From Anaerolineae bacterium (GTDB taxonomy: Bacteria; Chloroflexota; Anaerolineae; B4-G1; SLSP01), in NCBI GenBank assembly GCA_016934645.1, contig JAFGSL010000241.1:1-29065 (forward strand): a stretch of 29,065 nt of DNA, given 5' to 3'. Each line of letters starts with the position of its first letter. The first letter of the stretch is position 1. Of the stretch, positions 1-8,341 are shown in pieces. Made by a program: the position numbers and the translations under genes. The notes beneath the pieces are model-generated. The model saw nothing but the letters and a program-made list of their open reading frames with translations, did no database searches and had not been told where the DNA came from.

Positions 1-258
1 GCCTTCGGCCTGGCGCAGCGCTTTGTGGCGATTGAAAATGCCGAGGCCTGCCGGCGCAGCTTTGTGGGTACGCTTATGCGCGAACTGTGCCCTTACACGC
101 CCGAAGGCTGGTACGCGCCCTGCCTCGCGGCTGCGCAACGGCGTTACCCGGAATTCAAACGTCTGTGGGAGATGGAGCACCCGCCGCCCGCCTCGCCGAT
201 CGGCTGCCCGGTGCCCTTGAAGCTGCGCCTGCCAGGGTACAGCGATGCGCTTAGGTAG
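1..258 (+). CDS. 3' end of a possible HTH regulator (ligand-binding C-terminus)
   Basis: The reading frame is open from the first base of the window and stops with TAG at 256-258, so about 85 C-terminal residues are seen and the start lies outside. The segment contains YPEFKRLWE followed by PVPLKLRLPG. That arrangement recalls the C-terminal sensor half of XRE-family regulators with an MmyB-like ligand-binding domain that are common in Chloroflexota. In those proteins, as I remember them, the chain continues with a further beta-rich stretch after a leucine-arginine pair. Here it ends right after ALR, so the gene may be truncated at its 3' end. The sequence that follows shows no continuation of the domain in any frame. 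The family assignment rests on memory of short motifs and is weak; that the frame is coding is better supported (G+C-rich third positions, no stops). Confidence 0.5.
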   Translation, partial: AFGLAQRFVAIENAEACRRSFVGTLMRELCPYTPEGWYAPCLAAAQRRYPEFKRLWEMEHPPPASPIGCPVPLKLRLPGYSDALR

Positions 259-890
259 TTCTAAGAATAAAACTGCGCAACCTCAAGGGCAAATCCCTGG
301 GAAAACACCAGAGTTCTGATGGTTTATTTCCTTGGAACGGCCTTATCTTCTGCCAGGTGAAAATCCCCTTTGTCGGCGATCCACGCTTCCAGACGGTAGC
401 ATGGTTGCCGGTGGGCACCACAACATGGCGGACGTGGACAGAGAAAAGGGTTCAGGTATAAAGCGAGGGCTTTGCCAATGAAAATTGACTTTTCACGAGA
501 AACGGCATATTATGAGAAAGACGTGACCAGTTCCGTCAAAGCCTGCGCTTCAAAGAGGGAACAACCTAAGCCCTCCTGGGTCCGGGCGATGAAAACCTGG
601 TCTAAAGTCTTCACCGTCAAACGGTTAAGTCGTTCTTGTTCTGTATGCCGTATCATAGGCTATCCTCTTTTGCATCTAGGGCTTACGGCTCTGTATTCTA
701 TGAGTACCTGCCATATGGCACAACTGTAGTTAGGCGCGTGTTTGGGTAGTGGGTTCATTTGTGGAACAATACGACTTCGAGAGCCTATGTGTCAGATTTA
801 AATAGTTTATCTATAAAGTGCTTTTTCTTTTCTACGATGTCTTGATGGCCGACAAGCAATCTAGTTTTAATTAAAATAAAGGAGAGACAA
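259..890. other. Decayed or intergenic stretch between regulator fragment and repeat protein
   Basis: About 630 bases hold no convincing full-length gene. A plus-strand frame at 472-729 is open for 85 codons but has no recognisable protein character and lies antisense to the DUF1670-like fragment. The rest shows short frames broken by stops. It looks like debris between two unrelated genes, the left one possibly truncated. Confidence 0.5.
510..656 (-). pseudogene. N-terminal fragment of a DUF1670-like gene
   Basis: On the minus strand an ATG at 656-654 opens a 48-residue frame that ends in TAA at 512-510. A ribosome binding site (GAGGA, 6 bases upstream) precedes it. A candidate promoter lies further up, with TTGTGC and TAGAAT 17 bases apart on the minus strand, just right of 680. 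The peptide has RLTVKTLDQVF and CSLFEAQALTELV, which resemble the N-terminus of DUF1670-family proteins. Those are usually well over 150 residues and end in an HTH-like region. Here the frame stops where the family would be expected to continue, and no continuation is seen in the other frames. I read it as a truncated remnant with intact start signals. Whether the short peptide is still made cannot be told. The family call is from memory of its N-terminal motif. Confidence 0.45.
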
Positions 891-3800
891 ATGAATTTCA
901 AGTCTTCCATATCCGTTAATTGTCGATTGCTCATTGGGCTATGTTTAACCTTACTCGCCAGCCTGTTTCTATCCCCACCGGTAATTCTTGCCAATCCACC
1001 CGAACCTTACTTGCTCAAAGATATTAACTCCTTTGGTAACGATTCGTCCCCTGAAAACCTGACGGATGTCAATGGCACGCTCTTTTTCACAGCTAATGAC
1101 GGAAGCAATGGCTATGAACTATGGCAAAGCGATGGCACGGTCACCGGCACTGTCTTGGTCAAAGATATCCATCCTGACAGTAATGCCGCACCCCCTTACT
1201 ACCTGACAAACGTTAACGATACGCTCTTTTTCTACGCTGTTGACGAGACCTATGGCGCTGAACTGTGGACAAGCGATGGCACGGTCATCGGCACTGTCAT
1301 AGTCAAAGATATCAATCCTGGCGGTAGTTCAAGCCCTTCTTACCTGACGGATGTCAATGGCACGCTCTTTTTCAGAGCCAGTGACGGAACCACTGGCGCT
1401 GAACTTTGGCGAAGCGATGGCACGGTCACCGGTACCGTCTTGGTCAAAGATATCTATCCTGGTGGTAATGGCTCAGATCCCCTAAGGCTGACGGACGTCA
1501 ACGGTATGCTCTTTTTCACTGCTAATGACGGAACCACTGGCGCTGAACTTTGGCGAAGCGATAGCACAGTCACCGGTACCGTCATGGTCAAAGATATCTG
1601 TCCTGGTAGTAGTGACTCATTCTCCATGGATTTGACGGATGTCAATGGTACGCTCTTTTTCAGAGCTAATGACGGAACCACTGGCGCTGAACTTTGGCGA
1701 AGCGATGGCACGGTCACCGGCACTGTCATGGTCAAAGATATCAATCCTGGCAGTGGTAGTTCGTTTCCTACTGAGTTGGCTAATATCAATGGTACGCTCT
1801 TTTTCAGAGCTAATGACGGAACCACTGGCTATGAATTGTGGCAAAGCGATGGCACAGTCACTGGCACCTTCATGGTCAAAGATATCTATCCTGGTAGCAA
1901 TCAGTCATATCCTCATGACCTGATGAACATCAATGGTACACTTCTTTTTGGTGCGGATGATGGTGTGAATGGCTCTGAATTGTGGACAAGCGATGGTACC
2001 CTGACTGGCACCGTCATGGTCAAAGATATCTATCCTGGCAGTATGGGTTCAGGCCCTTACAACCTGACAAACGTCAATGGCGCGCTCTTTTTCAACGCTA
2101 GCAACGGAATCAATGGCACTGAATTATGGGCAAGTGACGGCACTGTTACTGGTACTGCCTTGATCAAAGATATCTACCCTGGCAGTGATAGTTCATCCCC
2201 TCAATATTTGACAAACGTCAACGGTATGCTCTTTTTCACTGCTAATGACGAAACCAATGGCACTGAACTGTGGCGAAGTGATGGCACTCTGACTGGCACC
2301 GTTATGGTCAAAGATATCCAGCCTGGAACCCAATCCTCGGGTCCTGACAAACTGACCGACGTTAATGGTAAGCTCTTTTTCAGAGCTGATGACAGAACCA
2401 ACGACACTGAACTATGGCAGAGCGATGGTAACCTATTCAGTACCGTTATGGTCAAAGACATCTATCCTGGTGATAATGGTTCATCACCTGACCACCTTAC
2501 CAATGTCAATGGCATGCTGTTTTTTAGCGCCTATGATTCTAACGGTGCGGAACTCTGGCGAAGTGATGGCACCTTGACCGACACCGTTATGGTCAAGAAC
2601 ATAGGTCCCGGTGTTACCAATTCATACCCCAGAAACTTGACCGCTGTCAATAGCACACTCTTTTTTAGTGCCCGTAATGACACCAATGGCGAAGAGTTGT
2701 GGAAGAGTGACGGCAGCTCAGACGGCACCGTCATGGTCAAAAACATTTGCGCCGACCCCGGTTGGATTTATAGTTCATATCCCAGCTATTTAACCGATGT
2801 CAACGGCATACTCTATTTCACTACCGCTATCTGTCCTTCTTCTGGCTTCCACAAATTGTGGAAGAGTGATGGTAGCGAGGTGGGTACTGTCGGGATCCAC
2901 TCCTGGTCTAGCAGCGACGGGAGCCCACGTGATTTGACCGATGTCAATGGCACGCTCTTTTTTGTTGTTAGTGATAGCGTCAATGGCTATGGTTACGAGC
3001 TATGGAAAAGTGACGGCACCGTCGCCGGCACTGTTTTGGTCAAAGACATCTACTCCGGCAGCCTTAGTTCATTTGAAACTAATCTGGTCAATGTCAATGG
3101 CAGGCTATTTTTCAGTGCCGACGATGGAACTAACGGTTCTGAGTTATGGACAAGTGACGGCACCGTCACTGGCACCGTTCTGGTTAAAGACATTTACTCT
3201 GGCTCCCTCAGTTCATCTCTAACCGACCTGATCAATGTCAATGGTACGCTATTTTTCAGTGCGGATGATGGTGTAAATGGCGCCGAATTATGGAAAAGCG
3301 ACGGCACCGTCACCGGCACTGTTTTGGTCAAAGACATCTACTCCGGTAGCTTCAGTTCATCCCCAACAGGTTTAGTCAATGTTAATGGCACGCTATTTTT
3401 CAGCGCGGATGATGGTGTGAACGGCACTGAATTATGGACAAGCGACGGCACCGTCACTGGTACGGTTCTGGTCAAAGATATCTATCCTGGTAGCTTCAGT
3501 TCATCCCCAACAGGTTTAGTCAATGTCAATGGTACGCTTTTCTTCAGCGCATACGATGGCTTTCATGGTTATGAGATATGGATACTACCCAGCAGCGATC
3601 TCGAAATTAGCAAGTCAGTTACCCCTACTTTGGCCCAGCCCGGTCAGACCATTACTTATACTTTGGCATTTTCTAATACCGGTGCGTTCACAGCTACAAG
3701 CGTCACCATAACGGATACAGATATTGGGGATTGGCTATTAAGCAGTAGTGTGATTAGTTCTGGGGTGGTGATTACAAATATTGGTGTCAGTCCTGCCTAT

Positions 3801-5351
3801 GTGTGGGCGGTGAAAGATTTACCCCCTGCTACAGGCGGGAGCATCAGCATCAGTGGCGTATTGAGTGAGCCGCTTGCTAGTGGTGTTTTGACTAACGCTG
3901 CCAGCATTGCCACCATAACCTTTGACGGTAATCTTATTAACAATGTGGATCAAGTATCGCTAACCGTGCTCAACGTCGCGCCGATGGCAGATGATGACGA
4001 TTTCAGCGTGGTTGAGGATAGCTTTAACAATATACTGGCTGTGCTAGATGGTGATAGCGATGTTAACGGAGATGTGCTTGCAGTGAGCGCGGTGGGCACG
4101 CCAGATCACGGTGGTATAGCCCTCAACGGCGGAAACCACATTACATATACACCTATGGCTAACTTCAACGGCCTGGAAACCTTCACCTATACTGTCAGCG
4201 ACGGGATGGATGGTACCGCTATAGCAACGGTAACTATCACTATTACAGCCGAAAATGACTCACCAGTGGCAACTAACAATATCTATGCCACACTAGAAGA
4301 TATATCTGTTAGTGGCAACGTGCTTACTGACGACACCGGCGCTGGAATAGACATTGATGTAGATGGTGATCCATTAACGGCTGTGTTGGATGAAGACATA
4401 GCCTCTGGCAAAGGCACACTGAGCTTTAATCTGAATGGGAGCTTTATCTTCACACCCGCACTCAATTATAATGGGTGCATCACTTTCACCTACTATGCCA
4501 CAGATGGCATCAGCGACTCAAACGTTGCCCTGGTGACATTATATATTACTCCTACAGTAGAAAATGCCTGGCAAGTTACGCCACCAAATAGGACCGTGAC
4601 GAATAGCACCATGCTCAGGCTGAGTTGGGGGGCGGCACCAGGAGACGCAGAAGGCTTTTTGTTGGATGTGAGTGGTACAATGACAGATGTTGGCAATACG
4701 CTAGAATACAGCCTTGATTTGTTAGCAGCAGGTGCCTATACCTGGACCGTGGCAGCCTACGATAATGGGGTGACGAGCACTTTCAGCACACCATGGGTGT
4801 TTGCTGTCACTGGGGAGCCAGTAAGCCTCACGCTCAGTGGCCCATTTACACCAGGAGTATCTATCAACTTCGGTGGCATCTGTGGGTGTATCATCTTCAC
4901 AGATACGGGTGTATTGCCTGATAGTTTATTTATCACCTACAATTACAACTATCCTTCAGTCAACTATGATGGCTTACTCGGTCAGTATCGTATTGTAGCG
5001 GTGGGTGGCAATGACTACGAAGCTACTCTTACCTTTTGCTATGCCGATAATGATTTGCTTGTGGCTGGTATTGATCCAGTGCAAGAACCAAATTTGCATG
5101 TCTATCGCTATGTAGGCAGTGGTCAGGCGTGGAAAGAATTCTCTGAAGTAGACACCATCAATAATATCATTACAGCTACAAATGTTACTGAGTTTGGAAT
5201 ATGGGGTATTGGGGTTTCTGATAATCATCCAACCGCAGTAAAATTACACAGCGCGGCGGATCAAAATAAAGTTTTGTTTATGGCAGGAGTAATCATTATG
5301 TTAGGAGTACTTGTTTTGGCTCATCTTAGACGCCGTGAGATCGCTAATTGA
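891..5351 (+). CDS. Secreted ELWxxDGT-repeat surface protein with DUF11 and cadherin-like domains
   Basis: This 1486-residue protein starts with a signal peptide (hydrophobic core about residues 13-30, likely cut near VILA-NPP). Residues about 38-895 are tandem units of about 48-50 residues, each with LTDVNGTLFF, ELWxSDGT and GTVxVKDIxPG. I count 17 ELW/KLW units plus a final degenerate EIW. A DUF11-type domain follows (about 900-1020, with ITYTLAFSNTG), then two cadherin-like/Ig-like tandem domains (about 1030-1225, with VVEDSF and ATLEDISVSGN). A fibronectin III-like stretch (about 1230-1310) and an unassigned beta-rich stretch come next. The C-terminus has one membrane helix (about 1462-1480) and a basic tail HLRRRE, so the protein is probably cell-surface anchored; no LPXTG or PEP-CTERM signal is seen. 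GGAGAG at 881-886 fixes the ATG. The gene is visibly richer in A+T than the housekeeping genes to its right, which fits horizontal origin. The ligand or role, perhaps adhesion, is unknown. Confidence 0.9.
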   Translation: MNFKSSISVNCRLLIGLCLTLLASLFLSPPVILANPPEPYLLKDINSFGNDSSPENLTDVNGTLFFTANDGSNGYELWQSDGTVTGTVLVKDIHPDSNAAPPYYLTNVNDTLFFYAVDETYGAELWTSDGTVIGTVIVKDINPGGSSSPSYLTDVNGTLFFRASDGTTGAELWRSDGTVTGTVLVKDIYPGGNGSDPLRLTDVNGMLFFTANDGTTGAELWRSDSTVTGTVMVKDICPGSSDSFSMDLTDVNGTLFFRANDGTTGAELWRSDGTVTGTVMVKDINPGSGSSFPTELANINGTLFFRANDGTTGYELWQSDGTVTGTFMVKDIYPGSNQSYPHDLMNINGTLLFGADDGVNGSELWTSDGTLTGTVMVKDIYPGSMGSGPYNLTNVNGALFFNASNGINGTELWASDGTVTGTALIKDIYPGSDSSSPQYLTNVNGMLFFTANDETNGTELWRSDGTLTGTVMVKDIQPGTQSSGPDKLTDVNGKLFFRADDRTNDTELWQSDGNLFSTVMVKDIYPGDNGSSPDHLTNVNGMLFFSAYDSNGAELWRSDGTLTDTVMVKNIGPGVTNSYPRNLTAVNSTLFFSARNDTNGEELWKSDGSSDGTVMVKNICADPGWIYSSYPSYLTDVNGILYFTTAICPSSGFHKLWKSDGSEVGTVGIHSWSSSDGSPRDLTDVNGTLFFVVSDSVNGYGYELWKSDGTVAGTVLVKDIYSGSLSSFETNLVNVNGRLFFSADDGTNGSELWTSDGTVTGTVLVKDIYSGSLSSSLTDLINVNGTLFFSADDGVNGAELWKSDGTVTGTVLVKDIYSGSFSSSPTGLVNVNGTLFFSADDGVNGTELWTSDGTVTGTVLVKDIYPGSFSSSPTGLVNVNGTLFFSAYDGFHGYEIWILPSSDLEISKSVTPTLAQPGQTITYTLAFSNTGAFTATSVTITDTDIGDWLLSSSVISSGVVITNIGVSPAYVWAVKDLPPATGGSISISGVLSEPLASGVLTNAASIATITFDGNLINNVDQVSLTVLNVAPMADDDDFSVVEDSFNNILAVLDGDSDVNGDVLAVSAVGTPDHGGIALNGGNHITYTPMANFNGLETFTYTVSDGMDGTAIATVTITITAENDSPVATNNIYATLEDISVSGNVLTDDTGAGIDIDVDGDPLTAVLDEDIASGKGTLSFNLNGSFIFTPALNYNGCITFTYYATDGISDSNVALVTLYITPTVENAWQVTPPNRTVTNSTMLRLSWGAAPGDAEGFLLDVSGTMTDVGNTLEYSLDLLAAGAYTWTVAAYDNGVTSTFSTPWVFAVTGEPVSLTLSGPFTPGVSINFGGICGCIIFTDTGVLPDSLFITYNYNYPSVNYDGLLGQYRIVAVGGNDYEATLTFCYADNDLLVAGIDPVQEPNLHVYRYVGSGQAWKEFSEVDTINNIITATNVTEFGIWGIGVSDNHPTAVKLHSAADQNKVLFMAGVIIMLGVLVLAHLRRREIAN
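1009..3576 (+). repeat. Coding tandem repeat array of about 145-bp units
   Basis: Inside the surface-protein gene the DNA repeats with a period of about 140-150 bases. Recurrent words include gatgtcaatggcacgctc, gaactttggcgaagcgatgg and gtcaaagatatc. Units in the first part (about 1340-1880) and the last part (about 3100-3560) are much closer to their neighbours than those in the middle (about 2550-2930), where units are irregular. Unit number is therefore likely to vary between strains. Confidence 0.85.
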
Positions 5352-5391
5352 TTAGGCAACATAGAGTGTAAGTTCAAAGGAATGCCTGCCA

Positions 5392-5580
5392 TTGATAATA
5401 CAAGCTTTTGGCCTGGAAGATCAGAACGGGAATTCACCAAGTTTGAGAGAACAAGTTATGGCAGGCTTATGGCTTTATGTAGTCACGGCTGAATTGCTAG
5501 CTGATGTACTGGAGCCTGATAATGCGACGTTGATTGAACAAACTGTAGAACTGATTAAAGCCGAACTTAAGAACAAGTAG
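5392..5580 (+). CDS. Small hypothetical protein, start uncertain
   Basis: An open frame of up to 62 codons follows the surface-protein gene by 40 bases. Its C-terminal part (VVTAELLADVLEPDN, then IEQTVELIKAEL) has the look of a real amphipathic helical protein. The start is unclear: the frame opens with TTG at 5392, and an internal ATG lies at 5458. A well-placed ATG at 5382 reads a different frame (MPAIDNTSFWPG...) that stops after 36 codons. One frameshift would join the two, so this could be a decayed gene. Immediately downstream, 5580-5711 (GTG to TAA) is a further 43-codon frame overlapping this stop by one base; I could not support it as a gene. I do not recognise any family. Confidence 0.4.
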   Translation: MIIQAFGLEDQNGNSPSLREQVMAGLWLYVVTAELLADVLEPDNATLIEQTVELIKAELKNK

Positions 5581-5712
5581 TGCGGCTAACACCAGTTCCA
5601 CCTGACCGCCTTCAGTGGGTGATCAGTGGTGGCCGTTTGGCAGAGAAAGTGGTTTCCAAGCAATGTTTGAAGTCTGCGCCGGTATTCTATGCCACCCTCA
5701 CCTCCCTATAAT

Positions 5713-5740
5713 TTGACAAACAGGGTAGATGCACTACACT
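5713..5740 (+). promoter_or_regulatory. Sigma-70-type promoter for the permease operon
   Basis: TTGACA at 5713-5718 and TACACT at 5735-5740 are separated by 16 bases. Transcription would begin near 5747. This lies downstream of the first in-frame ATG (5729), which argues that the permease starts at 5780. The -35, spacer length and -10 are identical in form to the promoter at 8284-8311. Confidence 0.65.
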
Positions 5741-5779
5741 GCGCGGCGGAGGGGGAGAGAAAATCCCCAGACTGACGCG

Positions 5780-6721
5780 ATGATAAATCCAATTCTGATC
5801 CGGCATTTATATGGCAGTGTACGCAGGAAACGCTTTTTCTGGTTCTTGAGCCTATATCTGCTCGGTATCGGGCTGCTGGCCCTGTTCGTCACTGCTGTAG
5901 CCGGGATACCCCTGTTCTTCAGCGGCGCTTCACAGACCAATACAACGTTCTCTATGCTCGATCTCTTCACTAGTGGACGGATGATCTACTGGTTCTCCGG
6001 CGTTATTCTGATCTTGACGAGCAGCCTGCTGGTGCCGATCAGCGCGTTGGGAGCGTTCGCCGGGGAGCGTGAAAATCGCACGCTCGATCTCCTGGTCACC
6101 ACCACGCTCAAAGTCCGCAGCATCGTCCTGGGCAAACTGGCCTCGGCACTGCTTACCGGCGCCATCTACGTCTTAGCGCCCTTGCCGCTGCTGATGACCG
6201 GCTTTTGGCTCGGTGGAGTCACCACCTCCGAATTGGGCATCACATTGCTCTTCCTGGCACTGGCGATGCTCTCTGGCGTTTCGTCGGCACTGCTTATCTC
6301 CGCGTTCTTAAAGCGAACCATCGCTGCCGTGCTCATCTTCTACGGGCTAACTTTGGCTTCAGCCCCGGTGATCATGATTTTGGCGACCGCGACCGCGGGA
6401 CTCGCCGATGCGTGGAGATATGGAGCCTTCCTCAACGTGCAACCATTCTGGATCGAAGCCCTGATACAATACGGATGGGTCATCCTCGCCGGGCTGCATC
6501 CACTGACCGCCGCGATTGTCACCGAAGCGATGGGCTTTGAACAGAACTCATGGCTGCTGCTGCACTTCACCGTCGAGCGCTGGTCACCTGACCCCACGCG
6601 GACGATGCTGGGGACTCTCACGCTGCCCTCCCCCTGGATCACGTACACGCTCTTCACCCTCATTACCACCATAATCATGCTGCGCATCGCCATCTGGCGA
6701 CTGAAGCGCCCCGAGCGTTGA
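5780..6721 (+). CDS. ABC-2 type transporter permease
   Basis: A 313-residue polytopic membrane protein. The N-terminus MINPILIRHLYGSVRRKR followed by a hydrophobic helix is typical of ABC-2 permeases, which usually begin MNP and then a basic stretch. The diagnostic GAFAGERENRTLDLL with TTTLKVRSIVLGKL sits in the cytoplasmic loop after the second helix, about residues 93-122. At least six membrane segments are visible. I chose ATG 5780 over 5729 because the latter overlaps the promoter and adds a basic, non-hydrophobic extension; no good Shine-Dalgarno sits right before 5780. The stop overlaps the next frame, so the two genes form one unit. No ATP-binding subunit is encoded nearby, so the ATPase must lie elsewhere. 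Substrate cannot be inferred. Confidence 0.8.
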   Translation: MINPILIRHLYGSVRRKRFFWFLSLYLLGIGLLALFVTAVAGIPLFFSGASQTNTTFSMLDLFTSGRMIYWFSGVILILTSSLLVPISALGAFAGERENRTLDLLVTTTLKVRSIVLGKLASALLTGAIYVLAPLPLLMTGFWLGGVTTSELGITLLFLALAMLSGVSSALLISAFLKRTIAAVLIFYGLTLASAPVIMILATATAGLADAWRYGAFLNVQPFWIEALIQYGWVILAGLHPLTAAIVTEAMGFEQNSWLLLHFTVERWSPDPTRTMLGTLTLPSPWITYTLFTLITTIIMLRIAIWRLKRPER

Positions 6722-6723
6722 CA

Positions 6724-8280
6724 ATGCCAACGTCATTGGATCACGAGATCGCACGTTTCACCCAGGCCCTGCGTCGTCACGGGTTAGTTGCCGGCGCGGG
6801 ATGGGGTATCGTGGCGGCCTTGGCAGCACTGCTCGCCGCCGCCGTTGCCGCGCGGCTCACGCCACTGTGGCACCAGGCCGAACTGCTGCTGGCATCCGTC
6901 TGGGCGGTAGGAGGTGGACTGGTCCTGGGTGCAGCGCTTGGGTATATCTGGCCGACGCCGCTCCCACACCGGCTGCGCCTCTTCGACCAACGCCTGCACC
7001 TGGCTGACCGCCTGACAACAGCTTGGGAACTGGCCCAGGGACACATCACTGCCCCCGCTTCCCTCATCCAGCTTCAGCAGACAGAAACCCTCACCGCTAC
7101 GCACAGCATTGATCCACAATCGGCCTTTCCACTCCGTCCGCCACGCGCGGCGAGGTTCGCGACGCTCCTCCTGCTGCCAGCACTCGCCCTGGCGCTCCTT
7201 CTCGCCAATCCGCAGGAAAACGCGCTTATCCAACGCGAAGCGCAGCAGCAAGCAGCGGCGACCGCCATCGCCCAACTCGAGGCTGCGCAGGAAACTTTGG
7301 CAGTGAACGATACCCTCAGCGAAACTGAGCGTGCCGCCGCGCTCAAGGCTCTGGAGGAAGCCCTGACCGCGCTCCGTGACCGGCGTAGCACAGCCGTGGA
7401 GCAACAAGCCGCGCTCTCCGCCGCCGAGCGACAGCTCGCAGAATTGCGTTCTCCAGAAGCCGCCGCGCAGCTCCAACGGCTGGCCGAAGCCAGTCCTCTA
7501 TCCACCGCCGATGTCGTCCAACCGTTGGCCGAGGCCTTGCAACGCGGCGATGCGGAAGCTGCCGCCGCCTATCTGCACGATCTCGTCGATCCGGCAGGCA
7601 AGCAGCCCCTTACCACCGAAGAAACGCTGGCCCTGGCCGACGCCTTCCAACAAATGGCCGACGCACTGCAAACCACCGACCCAGAATTGGCCAAGCAATT
7701 GGAGACTGCCGCCCAGGAGATCTACAGCGGCGATATGACCGCTGTGCGCGCCGCTGTACAGGAGGCTTCAGAAACACTCTCTTCAGCAGCGCAAACCAAC
7801 GCACCCAACCAAACCCTCGAACAAGCCCAGGCCGCCGTCCAACAGGCCCAGGAGAGCCTAGGAGACACGCAACGTCAAACAACGGCTGCTGTCCCATCAG
7901 AGAGCGCTGCGGCTCAACCTGGAGCTTCTGGAATGCAGGGAGAGCCGGGGACAGGGACTCAAGGGCAAACGGCCGGCGGCGCAGCAGAAGTTCCCGGTGG
8001 CGGCAACAACACGCACAGCGAAGACGCCGGCAGCAGCCAACCCTATGGTTCCAATCAGGCACCGCGCATTGGCGGACAGGGCAGCGAGATCACCCTTCCC
8101 CGGCAGGAGACACTCGGCCCGTCTCGCGCCACCACCGGTCTTCCTGGCGATGCGCGTATCCCCTACCAGGACGTTTACGCCAGCTACGCTGAAACCGCTC
8201 AGGCCGATCTATCGCGCAGCGTCTACCCACCCGCCCTACGAGCTTATGTACGCGAATATTTTAACGGCCTGGAACCCTGA
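6724..8280 (+). CDS. Membrane-anchored coiled-coil protein of unknown function
   Basis: A 518-residue protein starting 2 bases after the permease stop (an overlapping TTG at 6718 is possible). Three membrane helices are visible, near residues 18-42, 50-75 and 143-162. A long Ala/Gln/Glu-rich region with heptad character follows (about 165-390, e.g. LEAAQETLAVNDTLSETERA), then a Gly/Ser/Gln-rich low-complexity linker (about 395-470). The conserved-looking C-terminus contains PYQDVYASYAETA and YPPALRAYVREYFNGLEP. That ending is of the kind seen in membrane proteins found beside ABC permeases and DUF58/MoxR-type operons, which suggests a role in envelope or transporter complex assembly. I do not assign a named family. 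The helices and coil are seen directly; the role is inference. Confidence 0.75.
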   Translation: MPTSLDHEIARFTQALRRHGLVAGAGWGIVAALAALLAAAVAARLTPLWHQAELLLASVWAVGGGLVLGAALGYIWPTPLPHRLRLFDQRLHLADRLTTAWELAQGHITAPASLIQLQQTETLTATHSIDPQSAFPLRPPRAARFATLLLLPALALALLLANPQENALIQREAQQQAAATAIAQLEAAQETLAVNDTLSETERAAALKALEEALTALRDRRSTAVEQQAALSAAERQLAELRSPEAAAQLQRLAEASPLSTADVVQPLAEALQRGDAEAAAAYLHDLVDPAGKQPLTTEETLALADAFQQMADALQTTDPELAKQLETAAQEIYSGDMTAVRAAVQEASETLSSAAQTNAPNQTLEQAQAAVQQAQESLGDTQRQTTAAVPSESAAAQPGASGMQGEPGTGTQGQTAGGAAEVPGGGNNTHSEDAGSSQPYGSNQAPRIGGQGSEITLPRQETLGPSRATTGLPGDARIPYQDVYASYAETAQADLSRSVYPPALRAYVREYFNGLEP

Positions 8281-8283
8281 AAT

Positions 8284-8311
8284 TTGACAAATAACGCTTT
8301 TGTTATACACT
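8284..8311 (+). promoter_or_regulatory. Promoter of the glnA leader
   Basis: TTGACA (8284-8289) and TACACT (8306-8311) with a 16-base spacer begin 4 bases after the stop of the preceding gene. A start near 8318 would leave about 15 bases before the leader-peptide Shine-Dalgarno. The pattern matches 5713-5740. Confidence 0.7.
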
Positions 8312-8341
8312 GTTCGGCATATTTGATGTGACGAGGTTTCT

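Noticed and set aside
1009..3576. Regular repeats of about 145 bases that could be taken for a CRISPR or satellite array
   Set aside because: They lie in one long open frame and encode the ELWxSDGT units; there are no unique spacers between short direct repeats.
5580..5711. 43-codon GTG frame after the small hypothetical ORF
   Set aside because: Only a one-base overlap and an ordinary composition support it; it has no recognised motif and ends at the next promoter.
6784..7476. 230-codon open frame on the minus strand
   Set aside because: Antisense to the coiled-coil protein; low-complexity composition and no family resemblance.
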